Numbered from the stretch's first letter, positions 25,550 through 35,173 are shown. The stretch is DNA of 64,000 nucleotides from Exiguobacterium alkaliphilum 12/1 (GCF_000714435.1 NZ_JJMW01000069.1:124001-188000); one strand, 5' to 3'. Translations and numbers: made by a program. The notes: generated by a model from the sequence alone, not told the origin.

Positions 25550-27532
25550 GTGGAAACAACTACTAAAGAATTATTAGCGATTAACTCGATTCGGACGCTC
25601 TCGATTGATGCGGTCCAAAAAGCGAACTCTGGTCACCCGGGTATGCCGATGGGTGCGGCTCCGATGGCGTTCACGCTTTGGACAGATAAGATGCGTCACA
25701 ACCCGAAAAACCCGAACTGGTTCAACCGCGACCGGTTCGTGCTTTCAGCGGGACACGGTTCGATGCTCTTGTACTCGCTCCTTCACTTATCTGGTTACGA
25801 CCTTTCACTCGACGATCTCAAATCGTTCCGTCAAATGGATTCGAAGACGCCTGGACACCCAGAGTACCGTCACACGGCCGGTGTCGACGCGACGACTGGA
25901 CCGCTCGGCCAAGGGATTGCCATGGCAGTCGGGATGGCGATGGCAGAGAAACATTTGGAAGCGACATACAACCGTGATGAGTTCAAAGTGGTTGACCACT
26001 TCACATACGGGATTTGCGGAGACGGTGACTTGATGGAAGGCGTGTCGGCAGAAGCTGCCTCACTCGCTGGTCACTTGAAGCTCGGCAAGCTCGTCGTCCT
26101 TTATGATTCAAACGACATCTCACTCGACGGTGACCTTCACAAGTCGTTCTCGGAGAGCGTCGAAGACCGTTTCAACGCATACGGCTGGCAAGTCATCCGT
26201 GTCGAGGACGGAACGGACATCGACACGATCGCGAAGGCGATCGATGAAGCGAAAGCGGAGACGTCGAAACCGACGCTCATCGAAGTGAAGACGGTCATCG
26301 GCTTCGGTTCACCGAACAAGTCAGGGAAATCGGCGTCGCACGGCGCACCACTCGGCGAAGCCGAAATCGAGCTCACGAAACAGTTCTACAAGTGGGAAGG
26401 CGAGAACTTCTACGTGCCGACTGAAGTGTATGACTTGTTCAACGAGAAAGTCATCGAGCCGGGCGCGAAGTATGAGTCGGACTGGAACGAACTCGTCGAA
26501 GCTTACAAATCGGCTCATCCAGAGCTCGGTGCCCAATTCGAGCGTGCGATGAACAACGAACTCCCAGAAGGTTGGGACAGCGAGTTGCCGACGTTTGAAA
26601 TCGGCTCGAAGAAAGCGACACGTCAGACGAGCGGAGAAGTATTGAACGCGATCGCGAAAGCCGTTCCGACGCTCTTCGGTGGGTCGGCTGACCTCGCCGG
26701 TTCGAACAACTCGATGATTAAAGGTGCGGCGGACTTCGACGAAGATCCGGCTGGTCGCAACATCTGGTTCGGTGTCCGTGAGTTCGCGATGGCAGCTGCC
26801 GTCAACGGCATGGCCCTCCACGGTGGCGTCCTTCCTTACGGCGCGACGTTCTTCGTCTTCTCAGACTACCTCCGTCCAGCGGTCCGTTTGGCTGCCCTCA
26901 TGGGTCTCCCGTCGACGTTCATCTTGACGCACGATTCGATTGCGGTCGGTGAAGATGGTCCGACACACGAACCGGTCGAGCACTTGATGAGCTTCCGCGC
27001 GATGCCAAACGTTTCAGTTCTCCGCCCAGCGGATGGGAAAGAGACGATCGCGGCTTGGAAACAGGCGGTGACGACGACATCGACACCATCACTTCTCGTC
27101 TTGACGCGTCAGGCGCTTCCTGAGCTTGAAGGGACGTCAGTCGAGCAGGCGGCGAAAGGTGCATACGTCGTCGCGGGCGACTCGAACGGGGCGGACGTGC
27201 TTCTCCTCGGTACGGGTTCTGAAGTCCACGTCCTCGTCGAAGCGCGCGAACAACTCGCTTCAGAAGGCGTGAACGCGGCTGTCGTGTCGATGCCTTCTTG
27301 GGAATTGTTCGAAGCACAATCGGCTGAATACAAAGAGTCTGTCCTTCCGTCATCTGTGACGAAGCGCGTCTCGCTCGAAGCGGGATCGACGCTCGGATGG
27401 TACAAATACGTCGGCTTCGGCGGTAAAGTACTCGGAATCGACAAGTTCGGGGCCTCGGCTCCTGGCGACCTCCTCATGAAGGAGTACGGCATGTCGGTCG
27501 AGAACGTCGTCGACGCTGTCAAATCGCTTTAA
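25550..27532 (+). CDS. tkt: Transketolase
   Basis: About 660 residues from GTG 25550, with AGAGAGG 9 bases upstream; the in-frame ATG at 25541 touches that site. Thiamine diphosphate motif [13 protein letters not shown]...YDSND is present, as are the donor-binding His residues in GHPGMPMG and HGSMLLYS. It transfers two-carbon units in the non-oxidative pentose phosphate pathway. The position between ynzC and yneF is conserved with B. subtilis. Confidence 0.97.
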   Translation: METTTKELLAINSIRTLSIDAVQKANSGHPGMPMGAAPMAFTLWTDKMRHNPKNPNWFNRDRFVLSAGHGSMLLYSLLHLSGYDLSLDDLKSFRQMDSKTPGHPEYRHTAGVDATTGPLGQGIAMAVGMAMAEKHLEATYNRDEFKVVDHFTYGICGDGDLMEGVSAEAASLAGHLKLGKLVVLYDSNDISLDGDLHKSFSESVEDRFNAYGWQVIRVEDGTDIDTIAKAIDEAKAETSKPTLIEVKTVIGFGSPNKSGKSASHGAPLGEAEIELTKQFYKWEGENFYVPTEVYDLFNEKVIEPGAKYESDWNELVEAYKSAHPELGAQFERAMNNELPEGWDSELPTFEIGSKKATRQTSGEVLNAIAKAVPTLFGGSADLAGSNNSMIKGAADFDEDPAGRNIWFGVREFAMAAAVNGMALHGGVLPYGATFFVFSDYLRPAVRLAALMGLPSTFILTHDSIAVGEDGPTHEPVEHLMSFRAMPNVSVLRPADGKETIAAWKQAVTTTSTPSLLVLTRQALPELEGTSVEQAAKGAYVVAGDSNGADVLLLGTGSEVHVLVEAREQLASEGVNAAVVSMPSWELFEAQSAEYKESVLPSSVTKRVSLEAGSTLGWYKYVGFGGKVLGIDKFGASAPGDLLMKEYGMSVENVVDAVKSL

Positions 27533-27543
27533 ATCAAGAACCG

Positions 27544-27585
27544 TCGTGATGTCATCCGTTTCTGGAGGGCATCACGATTTTTTTT
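27544..27585 (+). terminator. Terminator after tkt
   Basis: TCGTGATG pairs with CATCACGA, with further partial pairing inside, followed by eight T. Confidence 0.82.
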
Positions 27586-27660
27586 CTGACGACTAGCGAA
27601 TTAGCGTAATATAGTGTATAGTAAAAAACGATGTTTCATATGGTAGAGGAGGTAAAAACC

Positions 27661-27894
27661 TTGAGTACATTGTTCTGGATTCTTATCGTCGTAGCAGCAC
27701 TCATCGGAGGTATCGCGATCGGTTTCTTCATCGCTCGTAAATACATGATGAACTACCTCGAACAAAACCCGCCAATCAATGAAGACATGATTCGCACGTT
27801 GATGATGCAGATGGGTCAAAAACCGTCACAGAAGAAAGTCAACCAAGTGATGCGTGCCATGAACGTTCAAATGAAGAACGAAAAGAAATCATAA
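27661..27894 (+). CDS. yneF: YneF (UPF0154) small membrane protein
   Basis: 77 residues from TTG 27661, behind AGGAGGT. One N-terminal membrane helix (~4-25) ends in the family motif [13 protein letters not shown], then [22 protein letters not shown] and [10 protein letters not shown]. Conserved in Firmicutes next to tkt; function unknown. A terminator follows. Confidence 0.93.
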   Translation: MSTLFWILIVVAALIGGIAIGFFIARKYMMNYLEQNPPINEDMIRTLMMQMGQKPSQKKVNQVMRAMNVQMKNEKKS

Positions 27895-27908
27895 TGTTTG
27901 TGTTTGAG

Positions 27909-27935
27909 ACACTCCGCCATCGCGGAGTGTTTTTT
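27909..27935 (+). terminator. Terminator after yneF
   Basis: ACACTCCGC (27909-27917) and GCGGAGTGT (27922-27930) around CATC, then T run. Confidence 0.9.
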
Positions 27936-27951
27936 CGTACCCATATTTTGT

Positions 27952-27980
27952 TAGACAATCGAACAAACTTTCGCTACCAT
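27952..27980 (+). promoter_or_regulatory. Putative promoter of the ABC exporter operon with a LexA-like box in its spacer
   Basis: TAGACA (27952-27957), 17 bases, TACCAT (27975-27980). The spacer holds CGAACAAACTTTCG (27960-27973), which matches the LexA consensus at 13 of 14 positions; the mismatch is the normally conserved G of GTTC. Confidence 0.5.
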
Positions 27981-28019
27981 AAATGAATAGTCTTATTTCA
28001 AGATAAGGGGGCGATTCAC

Positions 28020-29774
28020 ATTCGTGTATTTAAACAATTATCATGGTTTTTCAAGCTTGAATGGCGAACGTATGCGCTCGGGATCGTGCTGCTCATGTTC
28101 GTCGCCGCACTCGAGCTCGTACCGCCACGCATCATCGGCCGCATCGTCGACGAGATGAACGAAGGGTCGCTTGAGCGAAACCTATTATGGCTCCTCCTCG
28201 GTGGACTCGCAGCCGTCGGGATTGGCAACTATGTCGCGCGCTTCTTCTGGCGCTACTTCATCTTCGGTGCCTCGATTCGGCTCGGGCGATTGCTCCGGAG
28301 CCAGCTCTATCGACATTTCACCGATTTGGATCAACGGTTTTATAAGAAGTCCCGTGTCGGCGATTTGATGGCCCACGCGACGAACGACGTGCAAGCCGTC
28401 TCGATGACGGCCGGTGCCGGGATTTTGACGCTCGTCGACAGTGTGACGATGGGGACGTTCGTCATCATCACGATGGTGACGACGATCAGTTGGAAGTTGA
28501 CGGTCGTCGCGCTCTTACCGCTACCAATTATGGTCGCCTTGACGACACGTTACGGAAAGTTACTACATAGCCGCTTCGGCGTCGCGCAGGCGGCGTTCTC
28601 GGAGCTAAACGACAAAGTCCAAGAGAGCGTCAGTGGCGTCCGTGTCTTAAAGTCGACCGGGGAAGTCGGGCGTGACGTTGATTCGTTCGAGACGCTCTCG
28701 GACGAGGTCATGGCAAAGAACGTCCGCGTCGCCAAAATCGACGCCCTGTATGACCCGACCATCTTCGGTATCGTGGGGTTATCGTATATCCTCTCGATCG
28801 GTTACGGCGCATACTTGATTGAACAAGGCGAACTGACAATCGGACAAATCGTCAGCTTCACCGCTTACCTCAGTTTACTCACGTGGCCGATGCTCGCCTT
28901 CGGCTGGCTATTCAACATCGTCGAACGTGGTCGCGCTTCATACGACCGAATCGAGCGTATGCTCGCCGTCAAACCTGAGATTCAAGACGATCCGGTCGCG
29001 GCGACGAAGCTCGCGCACTCGGAGGTTGAGGCGGACATCCGTTCGTTCGCCTATGACGAACATGCCGTCCTTACAGACGTCTCGTTCCGGCTCGAACGTG
29101 GGAAGACGCTCGGCGTGGTCGGTCGGACCGGTTCCGGGAAGACGACGCTCGTCCGTCTGTTGACGCGTGAGTACGATGTGAGCGAAGGGAAAGTCAAAAT
29201 CGGGGGCATCAACATCCGACAAGTGCAGAAACAGGTCCTGCTCGAGCGGGTCGCGCTCGTCCCGCAAGACCATTTCTTATTCTCAGACTCGATCGCAAGC
29301 AACATCGCGTTCGGTCGCCCGGACGCAAAAATGGATGAAATCATGGAGGCGGCGAAAATCGCAGAGGTCCATGACGACATCATGCGCCTCCCGGACGGAT
29401 ATGCGACGCTTGTCGGGGAACGCGGCGTCACGCTGTCTGGCGGACAGAAGCAGCGTATCTCAATCGCGCGGGCGCTCATGGTCGAGGCGAACGTGCTCAT
29501 CCTCGATGATGCGTTATCTGCCGTCGATGCGAAGACAGAGGAAGCGATTATCGACCATTTTCGAACCGGCAATCCGGATCAATCGCGTCTCATTGTGGCG
29601 CATCGACTGTCGGCCGTCGAACATGCGGACGAGATTCTCGTCCTCGAAGCAGGACGCGTCATCCAACGGGGGAGTCACGCCGACTTGATTCGACAAGACG
29701 GTTGGTATAAAGACACGTATGATCGTCAACAGCTCGAGGCGATTGTAGAAGGAGGTGGCCATCATGAAGCATGA
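28020..29774 (+). CDS. ABC exporter subunit, YheI/BmrC-like, apparent AUU start
   Basis: About 584 residues if started at ATT 28020. The frame is open upstream and encodes an N-terminus like the family (RVFKQLSWFFKLEWRTYALG). No in-frame ATG, GTG or TTG precedes GTG 28086, which would delete part of helix 1 and lacks a ribosome site. AAGGGGGCGAT ends its GG core exactly 8 bases before the ATT. Six membrane helices, then an ATPase: Walker A GRTGSGKTT, signature LSGGQKQR, Walker B VLILDDALSA. The Asp in place of Glu after Walker B is typical of the degenerate half of heterodimeric exporters. Confidence 0.88.
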   Translation: MRVFKQLSWFFKLEWRTYALGIVLLMFVAALELVPPRIIGRIVDEMNEGSLERNLLWLLLGGLAAVGIGNYVARFFWRYFIFGASIRLGRLLRSQLYRHFTDLDQRFYKKSRVGDLMAHATNDVQAVSMTAGAGILTLVDSVTMGTFVIITMVTTISWKLTVVALLPLPIMVALTTRYGKLLHSRFGVAQAAFSELNDKVQESVSGVRVLKSTGEVGRDVDSFETLSDEVMAKNVRVAKIDALYDPTIFGIVGLSYILSIGYGAYLIEQGELTIGQIVSFTAYLSLLTWPMLAFGWLFNIVERGRASYDRIERMLAVKPEIQDDPVAATKLAHSEVEADIRSFAYDEHAVLTDVSFRLERGKTLGVVGRTGSGKTTLVRLLTREYDVSEGKVKIGGINIRQVQKQVLLERVALVPQDHFLFSDSIASNIAFGRPDAKMDEIMEAAKIAEVHDDIMRLPDGYATLVGERGVTLSGGQKQRISIARALMVEANVLILDDALSAVDAKTEEAIIDHFRTGNPDQSRLIVAHRLSAVEHADEILVLEAGRVIQRGSHADLIRQDGWYKDTYDRQQLEAIVEGGGHHEA

Positions 29775-31527
29775 TATTCAGGAATGGGCGGTCATCAAGC
29801 GGCTACTTGGCTATACGAAACGGTATGGTCGACCGCTCGGCCTCGCGTTCGTCTTCCTGTTGCTCGCGACAGGCGCGAAGCTCGCCGGACCGTTTTTAAT
29901 CAAGGTGTTCATCGATGAGTTCGTCACGCCGGGCGTCTATCCGACGAACTGGGTCGTCACACTTTTCGTCGTCTATATGGTGCTCCACGTGTCGGCGATC
30001 GTATTCGATTATTTGCAGTCCATCTCGTTTCAAAAGATTGCGCTCAAAATCGTCCAAAACATCCGAATCGACATTTTCAAACATGTGATGGGAATGCGTC
30101 TCGCCTACTTCGACCGGACCCCGGCCGGCGTGCTCGTCTCCCGGATCACGAATGACACGGAAGCCGTCAAAGAGTTGTACGTCGGTGTCATGAGTACGTT
30201 CGTCCAGTCAGGGGTACAGTTGCTCGGGACGTACATTTTCCTTTACATCCTCGAGCCGACGCTCGCGACGATGGGGCTCGTGCTCGTCCCGCTGTTTTGG
30301 CTCATCATCTGGGCGTACCGCCGATACTCGACGAAGTATTTCGCGCAAGTGCGCGATTTGTTGTCCCAATTGAACGCCCAATTGAACGAGTCGATTAACG
30401 GCATGGGCATCGTGCAACAGTTCCGTCAAGAAGAGCGGTTGATTCGCCAGTTTGAAGAGACGAACGAAGCGCATCAAGAGGCGCGTTACCGCAACTTGAA
30501 GCTCGATAGCATGTTGCTGCGCCCAATCATCGAACTGCTGCTCGCCTTCTCGATTATCGGTCTGCTCGGTTACTACGGTGTCTTGTCGACGACCGAACAA
30601 GTCCAAGTCGGGGTCGTGTATGCGTTCATCAGCTATATCGAGCGCATCTTCCGCCCGGTGCTCGATATTATGCAACGGTTGAGCGAGTTCCAACAGGCCG
30701 TCGTCTCGGCCGACCGCGTCTTCAAGATTCTCGACACGGACGAGCCGGCCCCTGGGAAGAGGCTTCCGGGAGAAGCGGAAGTCGCCTCGGGAGAGGTCCG
30801 CTTCGACAACGTCACGTTCAGTTATGACGGCGAAGTCGACGTGCTGAAGAACATCTCGTTTGTCGCGAAGCCAGGGGAAACGGTCGCGCTCGTCGGCCAC
30901 ACCGGCAGCGGAAAGAGCTCGATCATCAACTTGCTGACGCGGTTCTATCCGTATCAATCCGGTCAAATCACGATTGATGGGCAACCGATTGAACAGTTTG
31001 AAGAGGCGGAACTACGGGACAAGGTCGGCCTCGTCCTTCAAGACCCGTTCTTGTTCACGGGGACGATTGAAGACAACTTGAAGCTGTTCAATCCTTCGAT
31101 TGATTCGGACCGGGTGCGCGAGGCGGCCGAATTCGTCCAAGCCCACACGTTCATCGAAAAACTAGATGCCGGCTACGGTCATCAAGTCGGAGAACGCGGG
31201 GCGACGTTCTCGAGCGGGGAGCGGCAGTTACTCGCTTTCGCCCGCACCGTCGCGCGGGACCCGAAAATCCTCATCCTGGATGAGGCGACGAGTTCGATCG
31301 ATACGGAAACGGAAGAACGGGTCCAACTCGCGCTCGACCGGATGCGTCGCGGACGCACGACAATCGCGATCGCCCACCGACTCTCGACAATTCAAGATGC
31401 GGATTTGATTCTCGTCTTACATCGAGGGGAAATCGTCGAGCGAGGCAACCATCAGGCGCTGCTCCGCCAGGACGGACTCTACAAGAAGATGTACGAGTTA
31501 CAGTCCGGTCAACGTCTGATGTCATAA
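29764..31527 (+). CDS. ABC exporter subunit, YheH/BmrD-like
   Basis: 587 residues from ATG 29764, with AGGAGGTGG upstream and 11 bases of overlap with the previous gene. Exporter-type membrane domain (~15-310), then an ATPase domain: Walker A GHTGSGKSS, signature FSSGERQLL (in place of LSGGQ), Walker B ILILDEATSS with the catalytic Glu. Together with the upstream subunit it should form a heterodimeric multidrug exporter. The composite sites are complementary: this subunit carries the catalytic Glu, its partner the canonical signature. Confidence 0.92.
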   Translation: MKHDIQEWAVIKRLLGYTKRYGRPLGLAFVFLLLATGAKLAGPFLIKVFIDEFVTPGVYPTNWVVTLFVVYMVLHVSAIVFDYLQSISFQKIALKIVQNIRIDIFKHVMGMRLAYFDRTPAGVLVSRITNDTEAVKELYVGVMSTFVQSGVQLLGTYIFLYILEPTLATMGLVLVPLFWLIIWAYRRYSTKYFAQVRDLLSQLNAQLNESINGMGIVQQFRQEERLIRQFEETNEAHQEARYRNLKLDSMLLRPIIELLLAFSIIGLLGYYGVLSTTEQVQVGVVYAFISYIERIFRPVLDIMQRLSEFQQAVVSADRVFKILDTDEPAPGKRLPGEAEVASGEVRFDNVTFSYDGEVDVLKNISFVAKPGETVALVGHTGSGKSSIINLLTRFYPYQSGQITIDGQPIEQFEEAELRDKVGLVLQDPFLFTGTIEDNLKLFNPSIDSDRVREAAEFVQAHTFIEKLDAGYGHQVGERGATFSSGERQLLAFARTVARDPKILILDEATSSIDTETEERVQLALDRMRRGRTTIAIAHRLSTIQDADLILVLHRGEIVERGNHQALLRQDGLYKKMYELQSGQRLMS

Positions 31528-31561
31528 AATTGAAAAGATACCGTTTGGCGTATCGAGTTTC

Positions 31562-31597
31562 CAAAAAAAGCTCGTCCCTCATGTTGAGGGACGAGCT
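31562..31597 (-). terminator. Terminator of the Spo0E-like gene (minus strand)
   Basis: AGCTCGTCCCTC (31569-31580) pairs with GAGGGACGAGCT (31586-31597); the minus strand continues with seven T. It may also stop the exporter transcript. Confidence 0.85.
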
Positions 31598-31604
31598 GTT
31601 GTGT

Positions 31605-31787
31605 TCAACGAATCAATTGTTCTTCCGGGTGTTTCAATAGGACGTGCCGTGTAATCAACGTATCTAATTCCTGGCTGATATGAATCACTTCAGGAGACGT
31701 CCAACTGTGTTGCGACGCGATTTCGTATAGTTCATCGCGTTTTTGTTCAATGGCATGGTGTAAGTTTTCAGCTGTGATGACCGCCAC
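31605..31787 (-). CDS. Spo0E-family aspartyl-phosphate phosphatase
   Basis: About 60 residues from GTG near 31787, preceded by GGGGGA. An in-frame upstream start at 31838 would add 17 residues but has no ribosome site. The family signature is present: a first helix with LHHAIEQKRDELYEIA and a second with the SQELDTLI motif (ISQELDTLITRHVL). Spo0E proteins dephosphorylate Spo0A~P. Nothing else in the window suggests sporulation, so the target here may be another response regulator or a retained Spo0A. Confidence 0.82.
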   Translation of the reverse strand: MAVITAENLHHAIEQKRDELYEIASQHSWTSPEVIHISQELDTLITRHVLLKHPEEQLIR

Positions 31788-31979
31788 TTTGTTTCCCCCA
31801 TCGTTATAAAATAGAAACTGGCATACTTGAATATCCAAATGTTAGCATCTAACTCTACGTATGACAAGTTTCATTTCCATGTCAAACATTACAAAAAAAA
31901 GTGACGCTTACCACAAACAAAAGATACGAGCATTTTGAAAAGGTTTTCGCTATAATGGGGCTGAAAGGTGGAAGATCGC

Positions 31980-32678
31980 ATGGAAGTCACTCTATGGCTC
32001 GCTTTTGGGGCGGGCGTCTTATCATTTTTATCTCCGTGTACACTCCCGCTTTATCCCGTCTTCTTGTCCTATATTACCGGAGTATCGGTCTCTGACTTGA
32101 AGAATGAAGGATTGCGGCAACGGAAAGCTTGGTTTCATACATTCGCGTTTTTGTTCGGGTTCTCGATCGTCTTCCTCGTCCTCGGACTATCAACCTCACT
32201 GATCGCCGACGTCTTTATCCAGTATAAGGACAGCTTGCGCATGTTCGGCGCCATCCTCATCTTCGTATTCGGTGTCTTTTTGGCGGGGATTTGGCAACCG
32301 AGCTTCATGATGCGGGAGAAAAAGCTGTCGCTCGGGGAACGGAAGAGCGGTTATTTCGGTACGGTCTTGATTGGAATCGGTTTTGCGGCAGGGTGGACAC
32401 CGTGCACAGGACCGATCCTCGCCGGGGTCATCGCGCTCGCGGCATCGAATCCGAGTCAAGGGATGGGCTATATGCTCGCTTACGTCATCGGCTTTGCGAT
32501 TCCGTTCCTCATCATGGCCGGTTTTGTAGGGAAGATTAAATATTTGGCAAGAAACAGTGCGACCGTCGCCAAATTCGGCGGCTATCTCATGATGGCGTTC
32601 GGCGTCTTGTTATATTTTGATGGTATGAACCGATTCGCTGCGTGGATGAGCGAACTCGTCGGCTTCACCGGATTTTAA
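31980..32678 (+). CDS. ccdA: CcdA, cytochrome c biogenesis / thiol-disulfide membrane protein
   Basis: 232 residues from ATG 31980 (AAAGGTGG 8 bases upstream). Six membrane helices and two redox cysteines in the mirrored motifs SPCTLPLYP (~20) and GWTPCTGPIL (~140). CcdA passes electrons from thioredoxin across the membrane to reduce apocytochrome c or other extracytoplasmic thiols. A TATAAT hexamer at 31951 may be its -10. In B. subtilis yneI separates ccdA and ccdC; here that gene is absent. Confidence 0.94.
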   Translation: MEVTLWLAFGAGVLSFLSPCTLPLYPVFLSYITGVSVSDLKNEGLRQRKAWFHTFAFLFGFSIVFLVLGLSTSLIADVFIQYKDSLRMFGAILIFVFGVFLAGIWQPSFMMREKKLSLGERKSGYFGTVLIGIGFAAGWTPCTGPILAGVIALAASNPSQGMGYMLAYVIGFAIPFLIMAGFVGKIKYLARNSATVAKFGGYLMMAFGVLLYFDGMNRFAAWMSELVGFTGF

Positions 32679-32691
32679 AGGGGTTGACCAT

Positions 32692-33150
32692 ATGTCGATA
32701 TTTTGGGGATCGACCATCGTCGCGTTGCTCATGGGGCTCGTCGCAAGTTTCGTTCGGGTCAAAGCCTCGGCCTATCCGACGAACGCGAAGAAGATCTTAA
32801 TCCCGCCACTCGCGATGTCGACCGGGATGCTCCAATTTCTCGTTCCCGCTTTTCGGCTCACGTGGCTCGAGGTCGGAGAGGCGCTTCTCGTCGGTTTGAT
32901 TTTTAGTGTGTTCCTCATCAAGACGTCAAACTTCGAGAAACGGGACGGGGAAGTCTATCTTTCCCGTTCGAAAGCCTTCTTCATCGTCGTTTTCGTCCTG
33001 CTCGCCATCCGGACCGCGATGAAGGCGTTCATCGGGGCGGAAGTGAACATCTTCGCGACGGGCGGACTATTTTACTTGATCGCCTGGGGCATGATCGTGC
33101 CGTGGCGAATCGCGATGTATCAAAAGTACAAACAGATCATGGCCACATGA
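32692..33150 (+). CDS. ccdC: CcdC/YneJ membrane protein
   Basis: 152 residues with about five membrane helices and the conserved N-terminal part RVKASAYPTNAKKILIPPLAMSTG (positively charged loop, then a long helix). Belongs to the CcdC/DUF1453 family found with CcdA. In B. subtilis ccdC is not essential for cytochrome c formation, so its role is unclear. It follows ccdA by 13 bases and is closed by a terminator. Confidence 0.9.
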   Translation: MSIFWGSTIVALLMGLVASFVRVKASAYPTNAKKILIPPLAMSTGMLQFLVPAFRLTWLEVGEALLVGLIFSVFLIKTSNFEKRDGEVYLSRSKAFFIVVFVLLAIRTAMKAFIGAEVNIFATGGLFYLIAWGMIVPWRIAMYQKYKQIMAT

Positions 33151-33188
33151 AAAGCGTACCTGATGATGAAATCAGGTACGCTTTTTTT
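33151..33188. terminator. Terminator between convergent ccdC and actP
   Basis: AAAGCGTACCTGAT pairs with ATCAGGTACGCTTT, followed by T on the plus strand; on the minus strand the stem is followed by TTTTCATG, so it may work both ways. Confidence 0.85.
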
Positions 33189-34746
33189 AGTCTGCTTTCG
33201 AGGCGGCAGCTTCCGTCTCGGCATCGATGCCGGTGTTCGCCTTTACGAGAATCCGTTCATAGTTCCCAATCGCTTCGTCAGACTTGGTCAAATACGTCCC
33301 GACGATCGCAGCGAGGAAGCCGAGCGGAATCGAGACGATCCCCGGGTTCGTGAGCGGGAAGAGCGCCTCACCGATAAAGATAGCGGAGCCGTCTGGCGCC
33401 CAAATGTTCGGACTGATGGCGACGAGGAACAAGGAAGAGAACAAGCCGACGACCATCCCGAAGATGGCACCACCCGTGTTGAACCGTCGCCAGAAAATCG
33501 TGAAGAGGATGACCGGCAAGTTCGCACTCGCCGCGACAGCGAACGCGAGCGAGACGAGGAACGCCACGTTCATCGACTGGGCGAAGAAAGCGAGGCCCAT
33601 CGACACGACGGCGACGGCGACCGAAGCGATGCGAGCCGCAGCCACTTGTTCTTTCTCCGTCGCTTCCCCTTTACGGATAATGTGACCGTAAAAATCGTGG
33701 GCGAACGCGGAGGCGGCCGACAAGACGAGACCGGCGACGACAGCGAGGATCGTCGCGAAGGCGATCGCGGCGACGAAGGCGAACAATAAGTCTCCGCCGA
33801 GCACTTGTGCGAGGAGCGGAGCGGCCATGTTTCCGGCCGGGTTGGCAGCGATGATGGCGTCAGACCCGACGAAGGCGGCGGCACCAAAACCAAGGAAAAT
33901 GGTCAATATGTAAAACGCGCCGATGACCCACGTCGCATAGACGACCGATTGACGCGCGGTCGGTGCATCTTTGACCGTAAAGAAACGGATCAAAATATGC
34001 GGGAGACCGGCCGTCCCGAGGACGAGCGCCAAGTTAAGCGAAATCGTATCGAGCGGTAGTTTGAATTTGTTGCCCGGATTCAAGAAGCTCTCACCGAGCG
34101 GGGTCGCCTTGCTCACTTCCGAGAACATCTTGAAGACGGAGAAGTCGAACTTGGCGAAAACGAGGAACGAGATGATGGCCGTCCCGATCATCAAGAGGAC
34201 TGCCTTCGTAATTTGAACCCACGACGTGGCCGTCATCCCACCGAAGACAACGTACACCGTCATCAAAATCCCGACGACGACGACGCTCGTCGTGTAAGGG
34301 ATGCCGAGCAATAGCTCGATGAGCGCACCGGCGCCGACAAGTTGGGCAATCATGTAAAAGATAGAGATGACGATAGCGTTCATCGCGGCGACGCCGCGGA
34401 CGCGCGGCTTGTTGAAGCGAGCGGCAATCATGTCGGCCATCGTGTATTTCCCTAGGTTTCGAAGCGGCTCGGCGACGAGATATAAGACGACGAGGTACGC
34501 GACGAGAAACCCGATTGAATAGAAGAATCCGTCGAAGCCGGCGAGGGCAATCATTCCGGCAATCCCGAGGAACGAGGCGGCCGACATATAGTCCCCGGCG
34601 ATGGCGAGACCGTTTTGAAAACCGGTCAGTCCGCCGTCGGCCGTATAAAAGTCGCTGGCCGTCTTCGTTTTGCGGGCGGCAAAAAATGTGATGACGAGCG
34701 TCAATCCGACAATGGCGAGAAACAAGAGTACGGCAGTCAAGTTCAT
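33187..34746 (-). CDS. actP: ActP-like cation/acetate symporter (SSS family)
   Basis: 519 residues, about 13 membrane helices. Sodium:solute symporter features: DFYTADGGLTGFQNGLAIAG (substrate/ion site region), AGDYMSAASFLG, GTAGLPHILIRFFTV, and the ActP-like pairing with a small DUF485 protein whose gene overlaps by 4 bases. ActP takes up acetate and related short acids (family knowledge); B. subtilis YwcA is a homologue. The operon promoter region carries a cre site and a GntR-type palindrome, which fits carbon control. Confidence 0.88.
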   Translation of the reverse strand: MNLTAVLLFLAIVGLTLVITFFAARKTKTASDFYTADGGLTGFQNGLAIAGDYMSAASFLGIAGMIALAGFDGFFYSIGFLVAYLVVLYLVAEPLRNLGKYTMADMIAARFNKPRVRGVAAMNAIVISIFYMIAQLVGAGALIELLLGIPYTTSVVVVGILMTVYVVFGGMTATSWVQITKAVLLMIGTAIISFLVFAKFDFSVFKMFSEVSKATPLGESFLNPGNKFKLPLDTISLNLALVLGTAGLPHILIRFFTVKDAPTARQSVVYATWVIGAFYILTIFLGFGAAAFVGSDAIIAANPAGNMAAPLLAQVLGGDLLFAFVAAIAFATILAVVAGLVLSAASAFAHDFYGHIIRKGEATEKEQVAAARIASVAVAVVSMGLAFFAQSMNVAFLVSLAFAVAASANLPVILFTIFWRRFNTGGAIFGMVVGLFSSLFLVAISPNIWAPDGSAIFIGEALFPLTNPGIVSIPLGFLAAIVGTYLTKSDEAIGNYERILVKANTGIDAETEAAASKAD

Positions 34747-35072
34747 CGTGTTTCCTCCTGCTTAATTTGTTCGACGAGCTCATCGAAGCGACGGGCGCGT
34801 CGGCTGTAGAGGACGCAGAACGTCCATGTCATGAAGAACTGAGCGAAGGCGAGTACCCACGCCCATGTGATGTACCCGGCGACTTGATTGTTTAAAAATG
34901 TAAAATAACTCGTCGAAACCGGTAACGTAAAATAAAAGATAAGTGAGAAAATAATCGATGGGAGAATGAAGCGGTTCTTCTCCCGCATGAGTTGAATGAA
35001 CGTCGGACTCTCGACGATCGCCTCAGCAGAACGGCTACTCTCGGTCTGGGTTGCTTGCGTGACGTCATGCAT
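34743..35072 (-). CDS. DUF485 membrane protein (ActP partner)
   Basis: 109 residues with two membrane helices (~38-58, ~68-90), typical for YjcH/DUF485. It starts at ATG 35072 behind AAGGAGGT and overlaps actP by 4 bases (ATGA). DUF485 proteins accompany acetate symporters in many bacteria, and their exact role is unknown. Confidence 0.88.
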   Translation of the reverse strand: MHDVTQATQTESSRSAEAIVESPTFIQLMREKNRFILPSIIFSLIFYFTLPVSTSYFTFLNNQVAGYITWAWVLAFAQFFMTWTFCVLYSRRARRFDELVEQIKQEETR

Positions 35073-35173
35073 AAGTGTACCTCCTTCATATTCGAGATAC
35101 GTACATTATAGAAACGAGAATAAAGGAAAAGCTATCCATTTTTTCACTACTGAAATCCAAACGTTATACTAAT

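Noticed and set aside
30208-30984. Long minus-strand frame across the exporter gene
   Set aside because: Antisense shadow of the YheH-like gene; no ribosome site and no recognisable protein.
33163-33789. Plus-strand frame of 208 codons opposite actP
   Set aside because: Low-complexity Arg/Glu/Asp product opposite a conserved membrane transporter; shadow.
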